Below, one piece after another: positions 14,352-26,048 of a stretch of DNA of 64,000 nt. The stretch covers positions 32,621-96,620 of the forward strand of contig JAWQRO010000004.1 of the NCBI GenBank assembly GCA_033557835.1, in the 5' to 3' direction. A model generated the notes under the pieces. The model had not been told where the DNA came from. It searched no databases and worked only from the letters and a program-made list of their open reading frames with translations. The position numbers and the translations under genes are program-made. This DNA is from Helochares maculicollis. Its lineage: Eukaryota > Arthropoda > Insecta > Coleoptera > Hydrophilidae. Each line of letters begins with the position of its first letter. Position 1 is the stretch's first letter.

Positions 14352-15666
14352 ATGTCGCCGAAAATTTCGATTTTTTTCACTTTATCTTTATTTTTTGTGT
14401 TCGTTTCTACCACAACAAACGAAATAGAACAGGTAAAACTTGATTTCAATTTAATTTTAAACACTTGGTCTTTATCTGTGTTCTTATCAGTTGTAAGCTG
14501 TTTTATTAACACCACTACCGCTACTACTCTAATATTTAAAGCAGCAGACAGCAATTTCTTAAAGATCGCACATTTTTGTATCTACAATCAAATAGATATT
14601 AAAAAGGTCAACTTATCCTTAGTTTAAGGCTTTTCGATTTTAATACATAGATAAGGCAGCACTTTTAACCTTTATCTTACGGGATTTATATCTATTGTGA
14701 ATCCAAGCGTTATTATACTTGTATTTTAAGACTCGGTTAAAAACTTTGTTGCAATTTTGAATACAACTGTGTTTGTGAAATCACTTTGCGTTGAATCTTG
14801 TATAAATAGCCCCTTGTCGATCAATTTTTGCAATTTTTTTAAGTGAAAATTTGCAAATTTTTTGACATTTTGTATGCATACAATTTCCTTTTCCAACTCG
14901 AATTTAATTTTGAATGCGAGAGCCTCAGCTTCCACGTACATAATACCTATTTATTATAACCAATATGCATTACTCTACAATCTCTTGTATTATATTTACA
15001 TTGTGCATATGTAGTAAGTATGAATTACGAATTTATTTATAAACTTCAAGGATTTTTCTCTACTCTATCCACTAATTAAAACGCATTACAATTGCAACCT
15101 CATCAACTATCTTTTTTATTTTGAAGGCTTTTAAAGACAATGGAGTAGTTCCGGATGTTACAAACGAAGCTCCCAAGAGTAAAATCGAAATTAAATATTC
15201 CGCTTCGGGGAAAACGGTCGATTTTGGAAATGAATTAACACCAACGGCGGTTAGAGAAATTCCAAATGTAAAATTCGAAGCCGACGATGACTCGTTTTAC
15301 ACTCTAATCCTAGCGGATCCGGATGCACCCAGTAGAGCTAATCCTAAATCTAGAGAATGGCTGCATTGGCTGGTAACAAACATCCCTGGCTCGAAAGTAG
15401 AAAATGGCAAAGCAATCGCGGAGTATGTAGGATCAGGACCTCCCAAAGGGACAGGTCTTCACCGATACGTTTTTCTTGTTTTTAAACAACCATCGAAACT
15501 TGAATTTGATGAACCATACCAACCGAACACTGATGGATCGAGGGGCAGATTTTCCACTAATAAATTTGCCGAGAAATACAATTTAGGCTTGCCTATAGCT
15601 GGGAACTTTTACTTGGCCCAATTTGATGACTCAGTGCCATCTTTACACAAGCAATTAGGATTTTAA
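14352..15666 (+). CDS. Secreted phosphatidylethanolamine-binding protein, terminal exon A
   Basis: PEBP/Raf-kinase-inhibitor family protein, which binds small anionic ligands or phospholipid headgroups. Exon 1 (14352-14432) encodes 27 residues that are almost entirely a signal peptide: MSPKISIFFTLSLFFVFVS then TTTNEIEQ. Exon 2A (15127-15666) holds the whole PEBP domain, giving 206 residues in total. The ligand-site motifs are present: YTLILADPDAPSR, REWLHWLVTNIPG and GPPKGTGLHRYVFLVF, followed by DEPYQPN and the C-terminal PSLHKQLGF. The signal peptide implies secretion, unlike cytosolic vertebrate PEBP1; many insect PEBPs are secreted. A TATA/Inr pair precedes it and AATAAA is at 15824. A second complete PEBP exon follows and probably shares exon 1. 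Confidence 0.9.
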
Positions 15667-15941
15667 AAGCACCATTGGCAAAGTGCCAACACTTTATTGC
15701 TCAAATATTTTACATTTTACTTCTTATTGAAAACAATTTCAATAAGCAATTTTTCTCGTGCGATTATTAATTTGTATTGAATGTAATTCATCAACTTTTA
15801 TTTTGTCTACTTGTATTTGTCTAAATAAAAGTTTGTGTGAAGCATATATTATAAAAAGCATGTAGTGATTTATTCATTTTTGTCATATGTATAGTTTGCT
15901 TTTCTTAATAGTCTAAAACTGTTTTAATCGTAATTTTTCAG

Positions 15942-16517
15942 GCATTTGCTCTGAATGAAATCATTCCAGACGTTTTAAACCATGCCCCTATGAACCCACT
16001 TCTGATTAGGTACCCATCTGCCAAATCGGTAGCATTTGGAAACGAATTGAAACCAATCGATGTACGTGAAGAGCCTTATGTCACTTGGGAGGCAGACCCT
16101 TCTTGTTTTTACACCCTTTTGATGATTGATCCAGATGCTCCAAGCCGTAAAAAACCGACAGTTAGAGAATACCGTCATTGGATGGTAACTAACGTCCCAG
16201 GGAATCGCATAGACCTCGGTCAAACCATCTCAGAGTACGTTGGCTTGGGTCCTCCTAAAGGAACAGGTCTTCATCGATACGTCTTCCTAGTGTTTAAACA
16301 ACCTCATTTTCTTTACTTTGATGAACCATACAGCAATGCCTTGGAAGGACGTCTTAGAGGTGGATTTTCAACTAAGAGATTTATTGCAAAGTACTGTTTG
16401 GGAAAACCAGTGGCTGGCAATTTCTTTCAAGGACAATATGATGACTCGGTACCATCTTTACATGCCCAACTGGGAATAGTTATTGTAGAAATATGTCCTA
16501 ATGAGCTACAATCATGA
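15942..16517 (+). CDS. PEBP terminal exon B (tandem duplicate of exon A)
   Basis: An open exon preceded by a good acceptor (TTTTTCAG ending at 15941) encodes a second whole PEBP domain of 191 residues. It has FYTLLMIDPDAPSR, REYRHWMVTNVPG, GPPKGTGLHRYVFLVF and PSLHAQLG, then an extra hydrophobic tail, IVIVEICPNELQS, absent from exon A. It opens in phase 0 with GCATTTG (Ala-Phe), just as exon A opens with GCTTTTA (Ala-Phe). The 275 bp between the copies contain no signal-peptide exon, no ATG with a donor and no promoter pair, but do contain exon A's AATAAA. The simplest reading is one gene with alternative last exons, giving a 218-residue isoform when exon 1 joins here. A separate gene with an unseen first exon is less likely. 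AATAAA follows at 16621. Confidence 0.8.
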   Translation, partial: AFALNEIIPDVLNHAPMNPLLIRYPSAKSVAFGNELKPIDVREEPYVTWEADPSCFYTLLMIDPDAPSRKKPTVREYRHWMVTNVPGNRIDLGQTISEYVGLGPPKGTGLHRYVFLVFKQPHFLYFDEPYSNALEGRLRGGFSTKRFIAKYCLGKPVAGNFFQGQYDDSVPSLHAQLGIVIVEICPNELQS

Positions 16518-16657
16518 TTGCAATGATCTATTCAAGGGTTCAGGGATCCCTCTTTACAATCATTAACGGTCTTGAAGTAATTTACCTACCACATTAATTT
16601 GAAGATTAGGAACATGTTTAAATAAAGATCACAACAAGAACTGTGTATACTAGATTT

Positions 16658-16768
16658 TTAAGTAGATTTAATGCTGTTAAGCAAGTCCCAGCACATATTT
16701 TTGAGTCCCTGATGAACTGTATCTGCAGTTGTAACTTCAACTAAACGTAAAACAGCCTGTGTAGCCAT
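16658..16768 (-). other. Small unidentified open frame
   Basis: A 36-codon frame starts ATG GCT ACA CAG and ends ACT TAA. It has ordinary protein-like composition (TADTVHQGLKNMCWDLL) rather than the Lys/Asn/Ile/Phe-rich look of random AT-rich frames. The frame stays open about 18 codons upstream to a TGA, with an acceptor-like TTTTATAG in between, so it could be a terminal exon. I do not recognise it and see no partner exon. It overlaps nothing else and lies just past the PEBP polyadenylation signal. Confidence 0.2.
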
Positions 16769-18693
16769 AAAAACGGTTTTTACTATTGAGATAAATCCCA
16801 AGCATTCTATAAAATTTCATTTTAAAGACAAATTAATCCCTTAATTAAACACAGGTTGTACATTACCAGTAAGAATTTTTTTCAAAGTATAACATGAGTG
16901 ACAAAATCACTGAAATTTCAGTTATACTACCTGACTAACAAGCAACCTCTTGAAACAAGAATAATTTTATAAATAAAAAAGGAGTATAATAATCTCAGAA
17001 CAGAAATTGTGCATAAGATAAAGGAGTGGACTTTAATCATAAATTACTCACATTTTAACATTGTCTGCCTACTGTCTTGCAATGTTTACAAACAGTTCAG
17101 TATTAAGTTCAGTGACCAATTTATATTAATTATACGGAAGTCCTTAAGCTTTGTTTAAAGTCATTATGTGTCATATAATTCATAGCAATCTCAAAGTCTA
17201 TCCAAAGTCTTAGCTTATAGAAAAAGAATGTTAGCCGATTGTTTCTTTAATCTTCATTGATTTCTGTGTATACTTTTAGTCCAAGGACTATGATTAAAAC
17301 AAATGCAAGATTATAAAACATGCTTCTTAAGATACTCGAGGTTTTAATATTTTGTCTGTGGGGGTGAGAAAGCCAATCAGAAGCAACGTCAGCTCTACTT
17401 GGGAAGTCTCCCAGTTCTCAATATTTTTCCATGGAAGTATTTAAGTAATTAATTATGGTATTAAGCAATTTTTAAATATATTACATAACTTTAGAAACTT
17501 AGACAAATTTTATGTACATTAATAGCTCCAAATAGATTTATAATAATCTCTTTAGTATGGTTCCCCATAAAGCGCTATGTGTATGTATATGTCATACAAA
17601 GCAAGCTGCTTATACTTATAAAGGCATATTTTTAATAATCAACAATTAATTGTATGGAGCATAACTTATTTTGAATTACGAAGCTTTACTTTTACACGAA
17701 GAGGCAGAAATTAATCTTACTTGACGGCATGACATTGTTTACAATTGGTTATAAAACGCTGTTTGCTGTCAACACAAACTAAAAGTTCTAAATGACAGCA
17801 AATATATGATAAAAAATTCTACCAAGAACTTTAGTAGGCTGCTCTTCTTACTAAGGTCGAAATACTCAACTGTATGTTAATGTAAAAAATCGAGACATCT
17901 TTAAACAGCACTCACCAACTTGTTTTAATTAATATTCCCATCAAATCGCTTATACATTTAATAGGTCTATTGGTGGGTCATAACATAACATTTTTTGAGT
18001 ATCTTCTAAGCCTAGCGTGTTCAATTTTCTTATGGGTAATCTTTACGAGACATGCATATGCATATTTATACAAATTTTAGGAATTGAATAGTCTTCATCG
18101 TTTTGACATAGACATGTTAAGTTCTAGAAATGTATATTTAAATGTCTATTATATTAAAGTAGAAAAAGACATTTATTTGAGTATATTTTAAAAATATACG
18201 AAAAGGATAATTTGCTCTTATGAATTTAGAAGAACGAATATTTAAATCATATGGTTAATAATTTTATACATTAATTCGACATAAATTAAAAGTAAGTAAA
18301 AATCAACAGTTTTTTAATAGAAGCCATTTAAGTCGAAGATCTACATGAAAAGTAGCTGCAGCATAAAATTTATCTGTAAATAAATTACGCATCTATATAT
18401 ATATAGGATTGGCGAGTGGAGACACTTAAATTTTTTAAATTGTTAGTGAAACCCAAAAAGTCAACTTTATACAACAATATTTCTTGCCGTTACACTTGTT
18501 GTAGGACTAATTAAATTTAGTAAATCATCGCAGAACATTTGAATATCTCGCTTAACTGTGAGTTTAAAGAATTCTGCTACTACAAATAGGAATTTGTTTA
18601 ATAAAAATAAAATCATAAGTATGCCTCAGTAGAAGCGCTGTCAAAAATAACGGTGGAAATATTAATAAAATCATTTGTCAAGTTGACGAAACC
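16769..18693. other. Non-coding region left of the first NUDT14-like gene
   Basis: About 1.9 kb of AT-rich DNA with short frames only. A GC-richer patch around 17350-17420 contains CCAAT/ATTGG motifs and might be a promoter on either strand. No repeat, RNA gene or transposon was recognised. Confidence 0.4.
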
Positions 18694-19320
18694 ATGAACA
18701 AAATATCCAACATCATACTAAAGCCAATGGAGAACAGCAAAAGTTTAGCTGGTCTAACAATGGAATTTGTGCAGGATGGAGTTAAAAAAGCTTACAACGG
18801 TTTCACTTCTCAACCAGCAGTAATTATAATCATTTATAATATTTCAAGTAAAATGCTGGTATTTGTCAAGCAGTTTCGACCAGCAGTTTACATAAGCCAA
18901 ATACCTTTAAAAGATCGGTTTGCTGATATCGATGTCCAAAAATATCCTCCAGGCTTGGCAATTACATTAGAACTTTGTGGTGGATTAGCTGATAAAAATT
19001 TGTCTTTTGAACAGACCGCAGCCGAAGAAGTATATGAAGAATGCGGCTACAAAATAAGCCATGAAAAGCTCGAAACAGTAGCCTCTTATATATCAGGTGC
19101 AGGAGCGAAACGCTTTATGTATTACACAGAAGTTAGTGATGATATGAAGGTAAGCAATGGAGGAGGCATTGACGACGAACACATAGAAGTAATCAACATG
19201 AGTGTAAATGATGTAAGTGCACACTTGAGACGAAAAGATCATACCTGCCACTCAAATTTAATAGCTGGTTTCTACTGGTTTCTGTTAAATAAACACCATA
19301 AAAACATTGTATTAAAATAA
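18694..19320 (+). CDS. NUDT14-like UDP-sugar pyrophosphatase, copy 1 (intronless)
   Basis: Nudix hydrolase of the NUDT14 type, which hydrolyses UDP-glucose and ADP-ribose in the cytosol. It is a single uninterrupted frame of 208 residues. The Nudix box runs from GGLADKNLSFEQTAAEEV to YEECGYK: the glycine and the catalytic EE are kept, while the usual arginine of the REUXEE core is Glu, as is common for this branch. Other family blocks are FVKQFRPAVY, VASYISGAGA, and GGGIDDEHIEVI. The start ATG has a favourable context (GAAACCATGA). It is clearly paralogous to 44920-45534 but is a few residues shorter after the SGAG motif. Both lack introns while almost every other gene here has several, so an old retrocopy is possible, although intronless ancestry cannot be excluded. 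Confidence 0.88.
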   Translation: MNKISNIILKPMENSKSLAGLTMEFVQDGVKKAYNGFTSQPAVIIIIYNISSKMLVFVKQFRPAVYISQIPLKDRFADIDVQKYPPGLAITLELCGGLADKNLSFEQTAAEEVYEECGYKISHEKLETVASYISGAGAKRFMYYTEVSDDMKVSNGGGIDDEHIEVINMSVNDVSAHLRRKDHTCHSNLIAGFYWFLLNKHHKNIVLK

Positions 19321-19783
19321 TTGTGCTGCATATGGTGAACTAAAAATAATTTTATTACAAAAATATTGTCACTACAAAATGACTTAAGACTAGATAATAA
19401 TTATAAAAATTCTTTTGTATACAGATATCACTATGATATTTTAGTTGATAAAACCTAGTACAAAGATCGTCAGTGAAATTTACAATAAAAAATACTAAAG
19501 AAATGATCAGGTTCGAGTATAAATCAGTTACGTATAAATATTGTACAATAAATTTTCTAAAATTTGTAAACGTAGAAAGACATCGGTATAGTAAACAACA
19601 TAATTATTAGGAAAATATCACATATTTGATTATTAATAGAAAGAAGTTAAGTAAGAAAAGCTGTTAATTTACAGAAGACTTCTAAAAGCAAGAGACTTCA
19701 GTGTAGGGCTATAGGAACTAGGCAACTGAAATAGAATTACACACCCAGCTATTATCCTAAATCACAGTAGTTCTAAACCAATC

Positions 19784-19895
19784 TTAACTTACAGGAGCAC
19801 CTATTCTAGATAAATAGCGATTTCTTATCTCAAACTCTGATTGTGGACGATGAGGGTCATCCTCTTGTAGGAGCCGCTCTTGTTCTTGATCTTCC
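19784..19895 (-). CDS. MFSD1 alternative last exon with dileucine motif
   Basis: The acceptor TTATAG|GGAAG joins in phase to exon 7 and gives a 36-residue tail beginning EDQEQERLLQEDD and ending YLSRIGAPVS before TAA. EQERLL fits the [D/E]xxxL[L/I] consensus for lysosomal sorting by adaptor complexes. The end reads GCTCCTGTAAGTTAA, so a GTAAGT donor overlaps the stop, and splicing onward to a further exon is possible. Composition is clearly coding. Which tail is used, and where, cannot be told from sequence. Confidence 0.65.
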
Positions 19896-22800
19896 CTATA
19901 ATTAAACCATTTATTAGTTATATTGAATCTAGATAGAGATAAAAAAAATAATGATTCAGGGGTAAAACATTTATTATCCTAAGTGGCCATCATATTGCGC
20001 TAAGCAAAAATGAATGGTTTGCGTGATAAGTGCGCCTTCTTAAATGGTTTGCATATCTAAAGAATTTTTTAATTGTGCTCACGTCCTTCGCTACTTCAAA
20101 TTCTACTAGTCAAACAATTGATGACCTTGCAGATTGTCATTGGATTTTGAAATAATAAGACATGATCATATATTTATTTATTTATTTACTTTTCAACCAC
20201 TCAAGTTTTATTACTGTATATTCTCTATCCTTCATTCACTTTTTAATACTGAGTATCCATTATTGGTTTCCATTTTAACGTTTTTATTATTTATTGTTTT
20301 AAATATGCCCAAACACTTTCAAAGATATGAAATGATTAGTTGATTTTTTTTCTGAAAAATTAGTAGGACTACAAAATATCGACTTTATCTGATTGGATGT
20401 CAACTCTAAAAAAAAAATAAAAAAACTAAAAATAAAAATAAACACGTCATTTAAGAACACTTAGACGATGAGGCTGATGACGGTCGACCCTAAGCACAAT
20501 AATAGAAAACAAACATCATGAATGTCTGTCAAATGCCTAAACAAACACATTAAATTATGACTACGGATTTCACCATACCTAAAACACTAAATGTTGAGTT
20601 TCTATATACAAATTATTTATGGTCTAATGTATCCACATAAACTTAATTTGTTCTGTTCACATGGCTATTAGAATAACACTGAATAATTTTCACAGTTTAA
20701 GCCCACACTCTTATTTAATGTTTTAGATATGTGTGCGTAAACAATATTTCAAATAATACATACGAAAGCCTTTGTTGGTATGTTATGCGTTGCTTTGGTG
20801 TCATATTCAAAATTCCTTCTCTTCTAGAATCGATAAGCCACATTGCAAGTGTCGCCAATAGAGAAACTGAAAAATTATTAGTAGTACAATTTGCATAGAT
20901 TCAGAAACAAATATCTGGATTATCTATGCTTCACATTCTCATATACATATGTGGTAAACATTTACGTCTAATACATGTACAAGTTTTTCACACAAACTCT
21001 AAATCGATACATAAAGTATCTAAATAATATGATTCCGAGTCATTGACCACCACACAATATGTGCTTCCTAGAGAATTTTTTGAGTAATCACATTTATTAG
21101 ATTAGTGAATGAATGTCATAGATCTTATGTATAGAAGAACATGACAATTTTAAATTGCAAATTTATTGTTTATCACCTGCTAGAGTAAGTAAAAAGAAAA
21201 CTTCCAAAACTGTGTATCCAGCAGAATCCACAATTTTCCCCGTTACTATGTTGACAACACCTAAGCCTAAATTCTGTACTGCTTGCATCCTAAAATAGAA
21301 TATAAAGTTCATTATTATACAGTTTGTGCTCGAGAGGGCATAGTTATATAGCATTTGTCAGATTCGTCCATTCATTCCTGCATCATAAGTTGGCTCAAAT
21401 TATAAAAACTGAGAAAGTGTCATTTTTGTTAGCAATTTTAAAACCATAAAATTACAATACAAAGAAGAAAACATGGGTAAACCACTTTGTAGATTTCTAT
21501 TGCATTTAGGGAAATTTTGAATTACTTTTTCTTAATGATTATAAATTGATGTGAATCAGTTTTACTAAGATTTCCTTGTTTTAAGAAGTATGGGCAACAC
21601 TTACATTCCATATGCTGTTCCCAGTTGATGTTCAGGGACTATAAAAGACACTAATGGCCACAATCCACTTGCAAGCATAGAATATGAAAGGCCCATAATA
21701 ACCTACAATAAAAGATGTTGTTATATTGAGAGTGTGTTTACCAAACCAGTGGTAATAGGAACTGCTGTGCAATGCTCTATTGTTTAAAAGCTCTCGAAAA
21801 CAGTATATTAAATAAATATACTAAATGTAAATTACTAAGCATTGTTATATAAATTTGATAACGTAATGTAATCGCAGCAAGAAGTTTTGCGAGTATAAAC
21901 GATTCCTTTTAGACTTACCATTCCAGCATAAGGTGTTACGAAAGTAAATGCCAAGATTATATGAGCTGTTGCTGTTAAGCAAATTGCAAAAATAACACAA
22001 AAAATATTCTTTCCCAATTTATCAACTACTAATCCCAATATTGGAGACGCAAAAGCCGAGATCAAATAAACCAAACTGTTTATATGATTCGCTTCTTCTC
22101 CTGGAAGATTAAATTTTTTTATGAAGAAAGATCTGCAAAGAATGTTTAGGGATAAATACGATTAGATTAGAAATTTTTCAAATTTCATGTTGCAATTATA
22201 GATAATAGATTAAGATCTATACAAAGTCAAGTGTACTTACTTTCCAATGGAAATGAATGGAAAAACTGCTGAATAATAGGCGACACAGATAATGGTCAAA
22301 ACCCAGAAGGTCTTGGCAAAATCTTTAACGTCAGTCAACTTAACGACTTCTCCAGACTGATTTTCGTTCCTTCTTAAAATTCTTTCAGCTCGTTTATCCA
22401 TTGCTCCTAAGATCAAAGAACATACTAAAGAGAAGATACAGGTTACCCCAGCAATTAACAAAGCAATGCCTAAACATTGGTATCCTGTATAAGAGTTCTG
22501 TACCCAATTATAAATAGGTTCCATTGTCCAGAAGTTAACTGTACTTCCTAATCTAGCTAAGCTAAGCTGCAGACCAAAAACCATGTTCAATTCCTTGCCT
22601 TTAAACCACAATACCGCATAGTTATTTTGTGCCACAGCCAATGATTCTCCTCCTATTCTGAAATTCAATAAAACTGCTTCAGTGTCTTTTAACAATTTAG
22701 CAAATTTTTAATTCACCATTGAAACACGTTCAATTTTTACTTAAAAAATAAGAAAAGTGCGTAGCTTTGAAGACACGTTTCCACGAGTGCATTTTAAAAT

Positions 22801-24276
22801 AATTCAATTTAAATTACCCAAATATAAATCGTCCAACAACCATAATCCAAAAGACGTCAAAAAATGCGCCCAAGGCGACGACGACTTGGCCCACAAGTAA
22901 AATTATCATATACAAATTTGCTCCCAGTCTTACTCCAAAAACTCTGTCTATTAAAAAGCCCCCAATGAAGCATAAAAATACATTCGGCCATGAGTACATA
23001 GAATACAAAAGTGAATATTCAGTAGTAGTTATGTTTAAGTCTCGGCTTATATTATCCACTAAAGCTCCTGGATTGTCATAGCAAAAATATGAACCTGCAA
23101 ACAGAATTGAAAGATACAGTCACTGATATTTGCGAAAGGATTTTTCATAGAAAATTACAAGTACTGCATTATCTCTTGAAATTATTGCTTTAATCAAACA
23201 AACACTTATTGTGATTCTCGAGAGTATATGCATTAAAAAAAAGGCTACGTTTGCATTCAATTGGCAATTTAAAAATGTCATTAATTGTTTATTGATGAAA
23301 TATAGATTTTCTTGATAATTCCAATTATAATAAGCAAATATTAATACAGTCAAATTTATTAAGAACTAGTTTGACTCTATTTCTACAAAAAGAAAGAGTG
23401 CATTCGAAACATGCAAGATATTTTTGTAATCAGTGAACGAGAGCATGCGAATAATTATAAATACATATGTCACACAGCACATTGTATGAACTCAACACAA
23501 AACGATAAGACTATTTCCAATAAAAACGCAAAATTTTATTGCTGCAAATAAATAAACAGCTTTTATTTACAAAAGATTAAAGTTTATCAAAATCTTACTA
23601 GAACAATCGAATATGTAACTTCCTCGCTATTATATTAAATAACAATATATCAGCTAAATAAGTAATTACAGTTCAATGAAACTCCTAGAATTTCAAAATC
23701 CCAATCATTCGACAATAGCTGATGCAATAATCAAAAATTGATGTCAATGTTGATGATAAAGATTAAAATATGCGAGCATTATTTTAAATTTTGTCGTTGG
23801 TACAAAGGACATTTGACATTGTTAGAAAAATGCAAGGATTTTCTTGTGGAATAATACATGTTAACGTCATATAAGTAGATAGATATAATTTTAAAAATTG
23901 GTAAATCATATTTTGGAGTTTTATATGAGTACGATATTCAACCAATATAAATCGTACCACAATCTAAAAGATAAGTCCTTACAAAAAAGGAGTAAAATAC
24001 AACTAATATGATATTTTAAGCAATATTGATAAGCTGTAAATTGAACAGACCAACTAACTGATAAATAATTTAACCACAACTACATATTGCTATCGCAAAT
24101 GACTTACCAAAGCCTAGGAAGCACATGAAACTAAGTGCTATGAATCTATGGAACATGCCGCTGGGGTGGCAGAAATTGTATGAACAACCACCTTCTTCAT
24201 TATTTCGCTGGTTCGAGTTTTCTGATGTTGATAAGGATTGCTCAGATGTATTCTGAATGCTTGGACCACCTTCCAT
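19784..24276 (-). CDS. Mfsd1: Lysosomal dipeptide transporter MFSD1-like
   Basis: Twelve-helix major facilitator of the MFSD1 family, a lysosomal dipeptide uniporter in mammals. Common exons from right to left: 24108-24276, 22818-23094, 22241-22657, 21919-22132, 21605-21702, 21177-21289 and 20764-20866, all phase-consistent. The last exon is either 19784-19895 (500 residues) or 20447-20489 (477 residues); human has 465. Strong family blocks are FMCFLGFGSYFCYDNPGAL, YSWPNVFLCFIGGFLIDRVFG, GGESLAVAQNNYAVLWFKGK, KLTDVKDFAKTFW, YYSAVFPFISIGK, PEHQLGTAYGMMQAVQNLG and GILNMTPKQR. The 56-residue N-terminal tail before helix 1 is hydrophilic and serine-rich. The start ATG at 24276 begins MEGGPSIQN. 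BAP18 diverges on the right with 894 bp between start codons. Confidence 0.9.
20447..20489 (-). CDS. MFSD1 alternative short last exon
   Basis: The acceptor TGCTTAG|GGTCG joins in the same phase to exon 7 and would add VDRHQPHRLSVLK before TGA. It lacks the dileucine motif of the other tail. The tail is short and histidine-rich with no known motif, so it may be a chance frame behind a cryptic acceptor. Confidence 0.4.
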
Positions 24277-25170
24277 TTCGGCTTATTTTTAATATATACT
24301 ATACTATCAAATATTAAGTATTGAATCCCGTTACTATTGAACGTTTAATAGATCTATGTTTGTATTAAGTCGCCAACTTGAGACCACTACTAGGAATTTT
24401 GTTGACAGTCAAACTTAGCTTAAATTAGTATACTTAAAAATATATAAAAATTTAAAAAATTGTCACTACGTTACACTTTTTAACATTTTTGGAAAACTAA
24501 ATGCAGAAGTAATAGTCATCTAATGATTAAAAATAAAGAAATGATTCAACGTATGTGCACAAAGGCTGACCGCGATGTGTTTCTATTGTGCTTAAATGAA
24601 CATATAATATCCCATTTGTTGAATTACACTTTTTTAATCTTTCAAATCCATATTACTACACTGTTAATAAATCAGGTTTAGAAGTATTTGGATTTACAAT
24701 TTTCAGTAAGCCCATAAAAGCAAATTGTCAATCATCGAACATCAGTTTGCACGCAGACCATCGTATTGAAATCCCTTGCTCACATCTTATATTAGTTATT
24801 AAAAAATATATTGTCTTCACATTTATATTTTATAGTAACAGTGTAGTAAATTCAATGTAGTGACGTAGGGCATGGAAAAAGTGGCAAAAACTAATTTGAC
24901 AGAACAATTGCCGTTAAGCTAGCTACATTTCAAAGACTCGTGTCTATCTATCTTTGTTTTACCTATTGCATATTGAATCGGTCGTTCGTTTCTTTCCCCA
25001 CTTATATGTGAAAATGCATAATATAGAGCGTACGGAACGTATACAACTTCATATAATACAAAATGACGCTGTTTTGAATCAACAGTATCGTTAGTGTTAA
25101 CAAATTTTAGCTATAATTAAGCAATTTTCCACAGTTTTCCACTTATTTTAATTGATAGGTACCTTGTAAT
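24277..25170. promoter_or_regulatory. Divergent intergenic region MFSD1 / BAP18
   Basis: The 894 bp between the two start codons must hold both promoters and 5' leaders. It is AT-rich with no TATA/Inr pair that I trust and no coding frame. Confidence 0.5.
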
Positions 25171-26048
25171 ATGAGCAGCGCCAGTAAGGTAAATATATTT
25201 TTTATTTGCAATGAAATTGTGAGGTTATGTTACAATAGTTACTGATTTTTTTTGTTTAAATTTTGAATTGCGTATAATTCGTCCAGAATTGGCTATTTTT
25301 AAAATGGACTTGATACAATTTTCTCACCAATTACCACATTAGTATCTCATAGACTTATGAAAATTTGCAACACTAGAAATTACAGGCTCAGTTTTTTCCT
25401 TCTCTGCATGTTTTTAACGCATAGATAATATCCGAAGACAATACACTTACAGTTTGCACACTACAAATATTTCAAATGCAAGATTACCTAATTTATTTGT
25501 TAAATCGCAGGTGGGTGAAATTTTCACCGCAGCAGGAGCGGCTTTCAATAAGCTAGGTGATCTAACCATGCAACTGCATCCCAACGCAGAAACTCCAGCA
25601 GGGTAAGTACCTCAACAAAGACCTCTTTACATATAACCAAAGCGCTTTATACATTTCGTTTTCTTAGAAAATGGACTGATGAAGAAATTGAGATGCTGAG
25701 ACAAGTAGTAAAAACATTTTCAGACGGTCTGAATCAAATTAGTGAGCACATTAAGATGCGCACAGTGTAAGTTATCAGCAAAATCGCAATTTCTTCAGTG
25801 CTAACTTATATTAACGGTACATTTTTAATGTTAGATCACAAATTAGGGGTGCTTTGAAGAGGAAAGCTTTTGAAGATGCCGGACTGCCCATACGACAAGC
25901 GCAGGCGCAGCCCCAGCAGCAACAAATGCTTAAACAAGAAGTCACCCTGAACATGCTTAACGCCACTGAATCGGAAGTAGACGTCGAAGGACTACCCGAA
26001 GAAGTCAAGTTGGAGTTTGAAACGGTCAAAGAGGAAGTTCCTACGTAA
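25171..26048 (+). CDS. Chromatin complexes subunit BAP18-like
   Basis: Small SANT-domain nuclear protein; in vertebrates it belongs to MLL1/WDR5 and NURF chromatin complexes and reads H3K4me3. Exons are 25171-25188, 25511-25602, 25668-25766 and 25835-26048, giving 140 residues. Exon 1 encodes only MSSASK; exon 2 the family hallmark VGEIFTAAGAAFNKLGDL and MQLHPNAETPAG; exon 3 the SANT-like WTDEEIEMLRQVVKTF; exon 4 IRGALKRKAFEDAGLP, a glutamine-rich stretch (PQQQQ), then VTLNMLNATESEVDVEGLPEE. It is shorter than the human protein (172) in the linker between the SANT domain and the acidic tail. POMT1 converges on its 3' side with 637 bp between stop codons. Confidence 0.92.

Noticed and set aside
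19500..19530. TTCGA-containing string resembling a tRNA B box
   Set aside because: No A box, acceptor stem or cloverleaf pairing around it.
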